Shown piece by piece: positions 18,548 through 26,343 of a stretch of 64,000 nucleotides of DNA. Below the pieces are notes generated by a model. It was not told where the DNA came from. It made no database searches and saw only the letters and a program-made list of their open reading frames with translations. Position 1 is the stretch's first letter. Each line of letters begins with the position of its first letter. This DNA comes from Parabacteroides massiliensis. Lineage in GTDB: Bacteria; Bacteroidota; Bacteroidia; Bacteroidales; Tannerellaceae. Made by a program: the position numbers and the translations under genes. The stretch is taken from positions 186,001 to 250,000 of the forward strand of contig NZ_LT700192.1 in assembly GCF_900155425.1 (NCBI RefSeq). The letters run 5' to 3'.

Positions 18548-18581
18548 TTTGTATATATGTAAGTTTTTTCTTCTATCTTTG
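18548..18581 (+). promoter_or_regulatory. glgB promoter
   Basis: TTTG (18548-18551) and TATCTTTG (18574-18581) with 22 bases between them, close to the Bacteroidota -33/-7 consensus. The -7 box ends 23 bases before the glgB ATG. Confidence 0.65.
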
Positions 18582-18604
18582 TGCGAAACCAATCTCAATA
18601 AATC

Positions 18605-20614
18605 ATGGAGTCGCTAAGTCTAATAAAGAATGACCCTTGGCTGGCCCCCTATAAGGAGGCAATAGAAGGACGGTATCAATACGTGGTAAACAAAGAAAAG
18701 AGCCTGACGGGTAACGGCAGACAGACGTTGTCGGAAATGGCTTCGGGATATCTTTACTTCGGATTGCATAAAACAAAGGATGGATGGGTGTTTCGTGAGT
18801 GGGCACCCAATGCAACCGCTGTGTACCTGATCGGAACTTTCAACGGATGGAAGAAAGACGACCGGTATAAGTTGCAACGGTTGGGCAATGGCATTTGGGA
18901 GATCATGCTTGCAGAAGATTTGTTGCACCATGAAGACCTGTTCAAACTTCTGGTTGAATGGGAAGGCGGCAGCGGAGAACGTATTCCAGCATGGATACGG
19001 CGTGTTGTTCAGGATGAAAACACCAAAATATTCAGTGCGCAAGTATGGAATCCGGATAAACCGTATGTGTTTAAACATAAGCGGTTCAAGCCCAATGTTT
19101 CTCCTTTGCTGATTTATGAATGCCATATCGGTATGGCTTCGAATGAAGAAAAAGTCGGCAGCTACGACGAATTTCGCCGCCTGGTGTTGCCCCGTATAGC
19201 AAAGGAAGGGTATAATGCCATTCAGATCATGGCTATCCAGGAGCATCCTTATTATGGTTCGTTCGGTTATCATGTCAGCAGTTTCTTTGCTGCATCTTCC
19301 CGTTTCGGTACGCCGGAAGAACTGAAGCAGTTGATAGACGAAGCTCATGGCATGGGGATTGCCGTGATTATGGATATTGTCCATAGCCATGCGGTCAAGA
19401 ACGAAGTTGAAGGCCTCGGACGTTTTGACGGGTCCTACACGCAGTATTTCTTGGGCGGTGCCCGTCGCGAGCATCCTGCATGGGATTCCCTCTGTTTCGA
19501 TTATGGAAAGAATGAAGTGCTTCATTTCCTGTTGTCGAACTGCAAGTTCTGGCTGGACGAATATAAATTCGACGGGTTTCGTTTCGATGGCGTGACCTCG
19601 ATGCTCTATTACAGCCATGGGCTGGGTGAGGCATTCTGCAATTACAGTGATTATTTTAACGGCCACCAGGATGGTGATGCCATTGCATACCTGACGTTGG
19701 CTAATAAGCTTATCCACGAAGTCAATAAGAACGCGATTACGATTGCCGAGGAAGTAAGCGGAATGCCGGGGCTGGCTGTCAAATATGAAGATGGCGGCTA
19801 TGGTTTCGACTACCGTATGGCAATGAATATCCCTGATTATTGGATCAAGACGATCAAGGAAAAGAAAGACGAAGACTGGCATCCCTCTTCCATCTGGTGG
19901 GAAACAACGAACCGCCGTGCCGATGAAAAGACAATCAGCTATGCCGAAAGTCATGACCAGGCATTGGTGGGCGACAAGACGATCATCTTCCGTCTGATCG
20001 ATGCCGACATGTATTGGCATATGCAGAAAGACGATCATAGTTTGGTGGTGGAACGCGGTGTGGCTTTGCATAAAATGATCCGCCTGGTTACGGCCACCAC
20101 TATCAATGGAGGTTATCTGAACTTTATGGGGAATGAATTCGGTCATCCGGAATGGATTGATTTCCCGCGTGAAGGAAATGGCTGGTCGCATAAGTATGCA
20201 CGCCGTCAATGGAATTTGGTCGACAACCTGGATTTGAAATATCATTTCTTAGGCGATTTCGACCGCGAAATGTTGGAGTTGATCCGTAGCGTGAAAAACT
20301 TCCAGGCCACTCCGATACTGAAAGTCTGGGATAACGATGGAGACCAGATTCTGGCTTACATGCGAAAAAAACTGGTGTTCGTGTTCAATTTCAGCCCGAC
20401 AAAATCGTTTACCGATTATGGCTTCCTTGTGCCTAAGGGCGAATATGAAGTGGTGTTGAATACCGATGCCACCCGCTTCGGAGGGTTCGGACTCGCGGAC
20501 GATTCCATTCACCATTTCACCCAATTCGACCCGTTGTATAAAAAAGAGAAAAAAGAATGGCTCAAATTATACATCCCGGCACGTAGCGCTGTCGTTCTTC
20601 GGAAAGTGAAATAA
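18605..20614 (+). CDS. glgB: 1,4-alpha-glucan branching enzyme
   Basis: 669 aa GH13 enzyme that forms alpha-1,6 branches in glycogen. An N-terminal CBM48 domain (about 60-170) has the REWAPNA motif. The barrel has the nucleophile Asp in GFRFDGVTSM (D328), the acid/base Glu in IAEEVSGMP (E382), and AESHDQALVGDKT as the third catalytic region. These signatures resemble the eukaryotic-like branching enzyme subgroup. A C-terminal all-beta domain follows (about 560-669). The start is ATG at 18605, placed 23 nt after a clear -7 box. manA follows on the same strand after 94 bp of AT-rich repeats. Confidence 0.96.
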   Translation: MESLSLIKNDPWLAPYKEAIEGRYQYVVNKEKSLTGNGRQTLSEMASGYLYFGLHKTKDGWVFREWAPNATAVYLIGTFNGWKKDDRYKLQRLGNGIWEIMLAEDLLHHEDLFKLLVEWEGGSGERIPAWIRRVVQDENTKIFSAQVWNPDKPYVFKHKRFKPNVSPLLIYECHIGMASNEEKVGSYDEFRRLVLPRIAKEGYNAIQIMAIQEHPYYGSFGYHVSSFFAASSRFGTPEELKQLIDEAHGMGIAVIMDIVHSHAVKNEVEGLGRFDGSYTQYFLGGARREHPAWDSLCFDYGKNEVLHFLLSNCKFWLDEYKFDGFRFDGVTSMLYYSHGLGEAFCNYSDYFNGHQDGDAIAYLTLANKLIHEVNKNAITIAEEVSGMPGLAVKYEDGGYGFDYRMAMNIPDYWIKTIKEKKDEDWHPSSIWWETTNRRADEKTISYAESHDQALVGDKTIIFRLIDADMYWHMQKDDHSLVVERGVALHKMIRLVTATTINGGYLNFMGNEFGHPEWIDFPREGNGWSHKYARRQWNLVDNLDLKYHFLGDFDREMLELIRSVKNFQATPILKVWDNDGDQILAYMRKKLVFVFNFSPTKSFTDYGFLVPKGEYEVVLNTDATRFGGFGLADDSIHHFTQFDPLYKKEKKEWLKLYIPARSAVVLRKVK

Positions 20615-20708
20615 TTTATGATTTATAATTTGTGATTTGTGTGTTGATCATATCATAAATTATAAATCATAAACCTGATAAATCATAAATCAAAAATCAT
20701 AAATCAAT
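20615..20708 (+). repeat. AT-rich intergenic repeats with inverted repeat
   Basis: A perfect 17-bp inverted repeat (20615-20631 with 20657-20673) is followed by several direct copies of ATAAATCAT-like units up to the manA start. A shorter stretch of the same kind precedes the YebC-family gene (28807-28844). No U-tract follows, so I do not call it a terminator. Confidence 0.7.
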
Positions 20709-21683
20709 ATGTTATATCCAATGACATTTAAGCCTATCCTCAAGAAGATTATCTGGGGAGGCTCTGCAATCTGCCCGTTTAAGGGTATCACTCCGGTGCA
20801 GGAAGGCATCGGCGAAAGTTGGGAACTTTCACATGTGGAGGGTAATTATTCCGTCGTCGATAATGGCGAACTCGAGGGTAAAACGCTGGATGAACTGATC
20901 CGTACATATGGCAAACAACTGCTGGGTGAAAAGGTAGCCGAACGGTTCGGTACCACATTCCCTTTGTTGATCAAGTTTATCGATGCACGTGATGATTTGT
21001 CTATCCAGGTTCATCCGAATGACGAACTGGCAAAGAAACGCCATAACTCTTTCGGTAAGACAGAAATGTGGTATGTGATCAATGCAACCAAAGGCGCCGG
21101 CTTATATTCCGGTTTTTCAAAGCAGATCGATGCGGACGAATATGTGAAACGTGTCAAGGACAATACGTTCATGGACGTGCTACAGCGTTACGAGGTGAAT
21201 CCGGGCGATGTTTTCTTCCTGCCTGCAGGGCGCGTGCATGCGATCGGAGCCGGTTGTTTCATTGCTGAGATCCAGCAAACGAGCAATATCACCTATCGTA
21301 TATATGATTACGACCGTAAAGGACCGGACGGTAAAGGGCGCGAACTGCATACCGAACTGGCAAAGGATGCGATCGACTACACCTTGTATCCGGACTACCG
21401 CACCCATTACAAAGCACATACGAATGCGACAGTGGAGCTTGCCGCCTGTAAGTATTTTACAACTAATCTGTTGGATATAGATACGATCATGGTCCGTGAT
21501 TTCTCCGAACTGGATTCTTTTGTGGTTTATATCTGTATGGAAGGTAAAGCGTCTATCCGTGACAATAAAGGCAATGAAATTTATATTCACCAGGGACAAA
21601 CGGTCCTGATTCCGGCTGATACGGATGTCGTGACGATTTCTCCGGTTCCGGGTGCCAAGTTTATGGAAACATATATTGGATAA
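20709..21683 (+). CDS. manA: Mannose-6-phosphate isomerase, class I
   Basis: 324 aa cupin-fold zinc enzyme that interconverts mannose-6-phosphate and fructose-6-phosphate in the cytoplasm. The metal ligands are visible: Q100 and H102 in IQVHPND, E119 in GKTEMW and H177 in GRVHAIG. The short length matches the small bacterial class I form rather than the longer E. coli type. It lies after glgB on the same strand, a plausible sugar-phosphate pairing. It ends at a bidirectional terminator. Confidence 0.94.
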   Translation: MLYPMTFKPILKKIIWGGSAICPFKGITPVQEGIGESWELSHVEGNYSVVDNGELEGKTLDELIRTYGKQLLGEKVAERFGTTFPLLIKFIDARDDLSIQVHPNDELAKKRHNSFGKTEMWYVINATKGAGLYSGFSKQIDADEYVKRVKDNTFMDVLQRYEVNPGDVFFLPAGRVHAIGAGCFIAEIQQTSNITYRIYDYDRKGPDGKGRELHTELAKDAIDYTLYPDYRTHYKAHTNATVELAACKYFTTNLLDIDTIMVRDFSELDSFVVYICMEGKASIRDNKGNEIYIHQGQTVLIPADTDVVTISPVPGAKFMETYIG

Positions 21684-21702
21684 ATCATCATTTGCAAATA
21701 AT

Positions 21703-21733
21703 AAAAAAAGGCGGTTTTTAACCGCCTTTTTTT
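21703..21733. terminator. Bidirectional intrinsic terminator between manA and the GH3 gene
   Basis: A 14-bp perfect stem (21703-21716 with 21720-21733, core GGCGGTT/AACCGCC) has a 3-base loop, an A-run on the left and a T-run on the right. It serves both convergent genes and overlaps the GH3 stop codon. Confidence 0.93.
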
Positions 21734-24338
21734 ATTCGATTTCCATCTCCAATGTCTGCAAATCCTTGTCGCTGGATGAGCCACCATATAAAATCTGATA
21801 CTTTCCGGGGCGAACTTCCATCGTTTGCGTGTTGTCGTTAAAAGAGTAGAAGGCTTCGGGAGTCAGTTTGAGGTTGACTTCCTGGCTGTCGCCGGCTTTT
21901 ACGTGTACACGCAAGAATGCTTTCAGCGCCTTGATCGGCCCTTCCGGATCGTTCGGGTTTTTGATGTAGACTTGTGCGACTTCATCACCATCCGTTTTGC
22001 CGGTGTTGGCAATGTCGAATGTCAGTGTGACGGGCTGGTCTTTGGCTATCTTGGTGGAAGACAACTTCGCATTCCGATAGGCAAAGTTCGTGTAGCTCAA
22101 ACCGTATCCGAACGGATAAAGCGGTGTTTGGGTCATATAGCGATAAGTACGTCCTTTCATGCTGTAATCTTCGAAGTCAGGCAACTGGTCGATCGATTTA
22201 TAGAATGTGACCGGCAGGCGTCCTGACGGGTTATAGTCGCCAAACAGGATGTCGGCAACCGCTGTTCCGGCTTCCTGTCCGCCATACCAGGCATTCAGAA
22301 TGGCGTCGACGTTGGCATTTTCCCAGTTTAAAGCCAATGCGCTACCTGTGCAAAGCACGTAAACGACAGGTTTGCCCGTTGCTTTCAGTGCTTTTACCAT
22401 TTCTTGCTGTACTTTCGGTATTTCAATATTGGTGCGGTCTCCCTTTTTGAATCCTTCCACGTAGACCGGCATTTCTTCACCTTCCAGGCGAGGAGAAATA
22501 CCTCCGACATAGACAATCACATCCGCATCTTTGACTTTGGCGGCTGTGGCGGCATAATCGACAGGTCGCCGCGTACCGATCTGGAAATTGAGGTCGGCGC
22601 TACCCATGCGTTGCATATATTCGATCTTGACGGGATATTTTTTCCCTTTTTCCGCATTCAGCATATATGTTTTTTCTGCTCCATATTCGTTTTCCCATAC
22701 TTCGGCGACTTTTTCATCTCCGATGAAGAGGCGGAAAGCGTCGTTTCCCGACAATTTGATCTCGACCTGTTCTGTCTCAGGCGCTTCAAACTCGCCGGTG
22801 AAACGAGCCGTGAAGTTTGTCAGGTTTACATTCGGTGCGAACTGCGTGTTTCCACCTGTCGTATAATGCAATTGGCTTGCCAGGCCTTTGTAAACGGCTT
22901 CGCCCTCGAATTCCGTATTGTTGAAGAATTCGGATGCGAATCCCTGTCCGGCAGGTGAGGTGATGTGGCTGCCCAGGTCCTGGATTACGAAATCGGCGGC
23001 ATGATTACAGCCCAATTCGTAGATTATTTCAGCATCGGGAACTTTGTTGCGGAGTCCTTCCAGTATCGTTACGGTATGTGTCGGGAAACCGTTGTAGTTT
23101 GCCCAAAGCATCGTTGAGTCGGCGGCATTCGGCCCGACGACGGCGAGCTTCTTGATTGTCTTGCTCAGCGGCAACGTGTTGTTCTTGTTCTTCAGCAACA
23201 CCATGCTCTTATGCGCCATATCGAGTGCTTGTGCCACATGTTCGGGGCTTTCCACCACACTATATGGGATTTGAGCGTATGGAACCCGTTCGTCCGGGTC
23301 GAACATACCCAATTCGAAACGCCCTTTCAACAGGCGGCGGAGGGAAACATCCAGGTCGTTTTCAGATATTTTCCCGTCTTTCAGAGCTTTGATCAAAGCC
23401 CGGTAACTGTTGCCGCATTCCAGGTCTGTGCCGTTCAGGACGGCGTCGGCAGAGGCGCTTTCCGCATCGGGATGTGTTTCGTGGCGAGGCGTGCGCTCGT
23501 CTTTTTGCCAAAAGTCGTTGATCGCACCGCAGTCGGAAAGAATGATGTTTTCATATCCCCAACTGTTCCGGAGGATGTCGATGAGCAGTTTGTCGCTGCT
23601 GCAACAAGGTTTGCCTTGATAGCGGTTGTAGGCACACATGACTTCCTGTACATTTCCTTCTTTTACCAAGGCTTCGAAAGCCGGCAGGTAGGTTTGCCAT
23701 AAATCACGAGGTGTCACCGTGACGTCAAATTCGTGGCGATTCCATTCCGGTCCGCTATGGACTGCATAATGCTTGGCGCAAGCATGTGTCTTGAAGTATT
23801 TCGGATCGTCTCCTTGCAAGCCTTTCACTACGGCCACGCCCATTCGTTCCGTCAGGTACGGGTCTTCTCCATAAGTTTCCATGCCGCGGCCCCAGCGAGG
23901 ATCACGGAAAATGTTGATGTTCGGTGTCCAAAAGGTCAGGCCTTTGTAGCGATCGTATTCTTTATCTTTTTGATACTGATGGTATTTGGCGCGGGCTTCA
24001 TCGCTCACCATCGTGAATGTCTTGTACAGGGCTTCGTCATCGAAAGTCGCAGCCATTGCGATTGCCTGCGGAAAGACGGTCGCTTTTCCTGCACGTGCGA
24101 CACCGTGCAAGGCTTCGTTCCACCAATCGTATTCGGGAATGCCGAGGCGTTCGATAGCCGGAGTCGTGTTCATCATTTGCCCGACTTTCTCTTCGGCCGT
24201 CAGACGTTTTAAGAGATCGTCTATACGTTCGTCGATGGGGAGATCGGGGTTGCGGAACGGATAGTCTTCTTGTTTTTGACTGCAGGAAACAGACAGTAAT
24301 AATGTCAGTGCTGCCACTGTCAGATGTTTCATTCTCAT
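21732..24338 (-). CDS. Glycoside hydrolase family 3 lipoprotein with PA14 insert (beta-glucosidase/beta-xylosidase type)
   Basis: 868 aa. A type II signal with lipobox LSVSC puts the lipidated Cys at 20. The GH3 N-terminal barrel (about 35-335) has RDPRWGRGMETYGEDP, KHYAVHSGPEWNRH and the nucleophile Asp in ILSDCGAI (D269). The C-terminal alpha/beta domain (about 385-690) is split by a PA14-like domain (about 455-600, with LSGNDAFRLFIGDEKV). A fibronectin III-like domain ends the protein (about 770-855). The SDCGAI region and overall shape are closest to xylosidase/arabinosidase-type GH3, but the substrate is uncertain. It is monocistronic, divergent from a small lipoprotein gene, and is not preceded by the HTCS-type tandem repeat. 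Confidence 0.93.
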   Translation of the reverse strand: MRMKHLTVAALTLLLSVSCSQKQEDYPFRNPDLPIDERIDDLLKRLTAEEKVGQMMNTTPAIERLGIPEYDWWNEALHGVARAGKATVFPQAIAMAATFDDEALYKTFTMVSDEARAKYHQYQKDKEYDRYKGLTFWTPNINIFRDPRWGRGMETYGEDPYLTERMGVAVVKGLQGDDPKYFKTHACAKHYAVHSGPEWNRHEFDVTVTPRDLWQTYLPAFEALVKEGNVQEVMCAYNRYQGKPCCSSDKLLIDILRNSWGYENIILSDCGAINDFWQKDERTPRHETHPDAESASADAVLNGTDLECGNSYRALIKALKDGKISENDLDVSLRRLLKGRFELGMFDPDERVPYAQIPYSVVESPEHVAQALDMAHKSMVLLKNKNNTLPLSKTIKKLAVVGPNAADSTMLWANYNGFPTHTVTILEGLRNKVPDAEIIYELGCNHAADFVIQDLGSHITSPAGQGFASEFFNNTEFEGEAVYKGLASQLHYTTGGNTQFAPNVNLTNFTARFTGEFEAPETEQVEIKLSGNDAFRLFIGDEKVAEVWENEYGAEKTYMLNAEKGKKYPVKIEYMQRMGSADLNFQIGTRRPVDYAATAAKVKDADVIVYVGGISPRLEGEEMPVYVEGFKKGDRTNIEIPKVQQEMVKALKATGKPVVYVLCTGSALALNWENANVDAILNAWYGGQEAGTAVADILFGDYNPSGRLPVTFYKSIDQLPDFEDYSMKGRTYRYMTQTPLYPFGYGLSYTNFAYRNAKLSSTKIAKDQPVTLTFDIANTGKTDGDEVAQVYIKNPNDPEGPIKALKAFLRVHVKAGDSQEVNLKLTPEAFYSFNDNTQTMEVRPGKYQILYGGSSSDKDLQTLEMEIE

Positions 24339-24425
24339 GTTATTAAATTTTAGATATTGTATATTTTACGTTTTATCTTATTGTAATATGTTTGTTATTA
24401 GCTGTTTATTGTGAAAAATATGCCG

Positions 24426-24457
24426 CAAAACTAATGGTTTACTTGCATTTCTTCAAG
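24426..24457 (-). promoter_or_regulatory. Promoter of the GH3 gene
   Basis: Minus-strand CTTG (24457-24454), 20 bases, then TAGTTTTG (24433-24426), near the -33/-7 consensus. The predicted leader is about 80 nt. The palindrome ACTTG-N8-CAAGT (24441-24458) covers the -33 region. Confidence 0.5.
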
Positions 24458-24506
24458 TAGAATTACTTAAAATAGGTTACTTCGTCCGTTATTTTCGCAA
24501 ATGTTC

Positions 24507-24514
24507 TACATTTG
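24507..24514 (+). promoter_or_regulatory. -7 box of the small lipoprotein gene
   Basis: TACATTTG matches TAnnTTTG, 31 bases before the ATG at 24546. No good -33 box is seen. Confidence 0.45.
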
Positions 24515-24545
24515 TAAGGTCGAATAATAATAAAGAGAAAATAAG

Positions 24546-25424
24546 ATGAAGAAGCTTTTGAGTATGCTTTTAATAGTGGCAGGACTTGTGTCTTGCGGAG
24601 GTGATGATAAGCCGTATGTCCCGGAATTGAATAAACTGACGGGGGTGGCATGTACGAAAAACGGGAATGCTTTTTTTAATGCGGATATCACTTACGACCA
24701 GGACAAGCAAATCAATCGGATTGTATTGGATATGGATGGAAACCGGTTCACTGATAATTATATTATTGTAGACAAGACGATTTCCGTAAGCGGCGTGAAG
24801 ATGGTCGACGGCTCTCCGACCAATCCGTTTATCCATACGGTTTATACGTTGAGTGGAAATATGATTGCGGGCAAGGAAGAAAAATCCGAAAACAAGTACA
24901 TGAGCAATGCGGTGTATACGGCGGTAGAAAACAGATACACCTATAACTCCAATTGGCTGAAATCGGTTTCGCAAGTTATCCAGTGGCCGAATGAGAACGG
25001 TTCGGGCTATCAGACGAGAGAAATGGGGGAAGTGGACCGCTATTCGTGGGAGAATGGAAACGTGGTACGTTATGCCTATCTGCCACAGAAAGAGATTACG
25101 TATGAATATAACTCTCAATTGCGTCCGGAAAACTTCCCGTTCCGGGTTGTCAATTCGTTTCAACCGGTTGGTTTTGATATGATTTCTCCGCTTAACCTGC
25201 TGTATGGGAAGATGAATCAGAATTTGCCGGCCCGTGCCTATTGGTATAATGTTTCCGAAGCAACGGATATCTGTGCCGAATATACGTTCCGTTATACGTT
25301 AACCGGCGACTATATTACTGGCATGACGGTTGAAGAAAAGATCAATCCCGTAAATGGCGCTACTGCGGAAACAAACATGTATGAATATACGTTTATCTAT
25401 AATTTTGTGGTGGAACAAAAGTGA
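24546..25424 (+). CDS. Predicted lipoprotein, possibly DUF4595-like
   Basis: 292 aa with a short signal and lipobox LVSCGGDD (Cys17), so it is probably membrane-anchored in the periplasm or at the surface. The body is beta-rich with repeated tyrosine-rich strands such as ENRYTYNSNWL, EITYEYNS, AEYTFRYTLTGDY and YEYTFIYNF, a pattern seen in DUF4595-type Bacteroidota lipoproteins. I assign the family tentatively and give no function. It is divergent from the GH3 gene and convergent with trmD. Confidence 0.75.
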   Translation: MKKLLSMLLIVAGLVSCGGDDKPYVPELNKLTGVACTKNGNAFFNADITYDQDKQINRIVLDMDGNRFTDNYIIVDKTISVSGVKMVDGSPTNPFIHTVYTLSGNMIAGKEEKSENKYMSNAVYTAVENRYTYNSNWLKSVSQVIQWPNENGSGYQTREMGEVDRYSWENGNVVRYAYLPQKEITYEYNSQLRPENFPFRVVNSFQPVGFDMISPLNLLYGKMNQNLPARAYWYNVSEATDICAEYTFRYTLTGDYITGMTVEEKINPVNGATAETNMYEYTFIYNFVVEQK

Positions 25425-25432
25425 AAAACAAT

Positions 25433-26107
25433 TTACTTCAATAGATCGGGACGCAGTCGGGCAGTCCTTTCCTGGGCTTGTTGCAAGCGCCATTCTTCAA
25501 TCTTGCGTTGATGTCCGGACAGGAGGACTTCGGGAACTTTCCATCCGTTGTAATCGGCCGGCCGTGTGTAGACGGGAGGAGCCAGTAAATCATCCTGGAA
25601 CGAGTCGGAGAGTGCGCTTTGTTCATCGCCGATAGCTCCGGGGATGAGGCGTACGACGGCATCCGTGATGATGGCGGCTGCCAGTTCTCCACCGGTCAGG
25701 ACATAATCACCGACGGATATTTCTTTTGTTATCAGATGTTCGCGGATGCGGTAGTCGATTCCTTTATAATGTCCGCAAAGGATAATCAGGTTGTCCAGCA
25801 TCGACATGCTGTTAGCCATCGGCTGATTGAAGGTTTCCCCATCCGGCGATGTGTAGATCACTTCGTCATAATCCCTTTCGCTTTTCAAGGCCGAGATGGC
25901 TCGGTCGATGGGTTCGATCTGCATGACCATACCAGCCTCACCTCCAAAGGGATAATCATCCACACGGCGCCATTTGTTGGTCGTGTAATCCCGCAGGTTA
26001 TGCAGGTGTATTTCAGCCAAACCTTTGTCTTGTGCCCGTTTCACAATGGAGCAGTTCACCATTCCTTCGATCATCTCGGGAAGTACGGTCAGTATATCTA
26101 TGCGCAT
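25433..26107 (-). CDS. trmD: tRNA (guanine-N1-)-methyltransferase
   Basis: 224 aa SPOUT methyltransferase that makes m1G37 in tRNAs. I start it at the ATG at 26107 ([12 protein letters not shown]), the canonical TrmD N-terminus. The frame stays open to 26221, but those codons look like leader sequence. The knot signatures [12 protein letters not shown] and [16 protein letters not shown] are present, along with [12 protein letters not shown] near residues 58-69. The usual rpsP/rimM/rplS neighbours are absent; it is a single leftward gene convergent with the lipoprotein gene. Confidence 0.96.
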   Translation of the reverse strand: MRIDILTVLPEMIEGMVNCSIVKRAQDKGLAEIHLHNLRDYTTNKWRRVDDYPFGGEAGMVMQIEPIDRAISALKSERDYDEVIYTSPDGETFNQPMANSMSMLDNLIILCGHYKGIDYRIREHLITKEISVGDYVLTGGELAAAIITDAVVRLIPGAIGDEQSALSDSFQDDLLAPPVYTRPADYNGWKVPEVLLSGHQRKIEEWRLQQAQERTARLRPDLLK

Positions 26108-26276
26108 ATAAATGTATATTTCAGATTTATGGTGCAAATGTAGGAGATTTCTAATAGTTTGCAAAATAAAGTTTCTTGGGCATGAATTTTTAGTTTTATA
26201 GGCATGGAGCAATCCTTTCATGGGTATGGAACTTATTTTCGTTTTGCTGTTGTTCTACATATTAAATAATTATTTG

Positions 26277-26284
26277 TACTTTTG
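26277..26284 (+). promoter_or_regulatory. -7 box of pheT
   Basis: TACTTTTG matches TAnnTTTG, giving a leader of about 55 nt before the ATG at 26344. I see no TTTG at the usual -33 distance and no T-box-like or attenuator hairpin in the leader. Confidence 0.4.
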
Positions 26285-26343
26285 TCCGTCAATTTGGCGT
26301 CGGCCGGACGGCCCCGTCTCTTTACTGAATAAATTTTAAAGCG

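Noticed and set aside
18620-20245. 541-aa open frame on the minus strand
   Set aside because: Antisense to glgB, whose catalytic motifs are all present in the plus frame; a codon-bias shadow.
24426-24491. HTCS-type operator before the GH3 gene
   Set aside because: One half-site-like match sits at the right distance from the -7 box, but the second position 21 bp upstream does not match.
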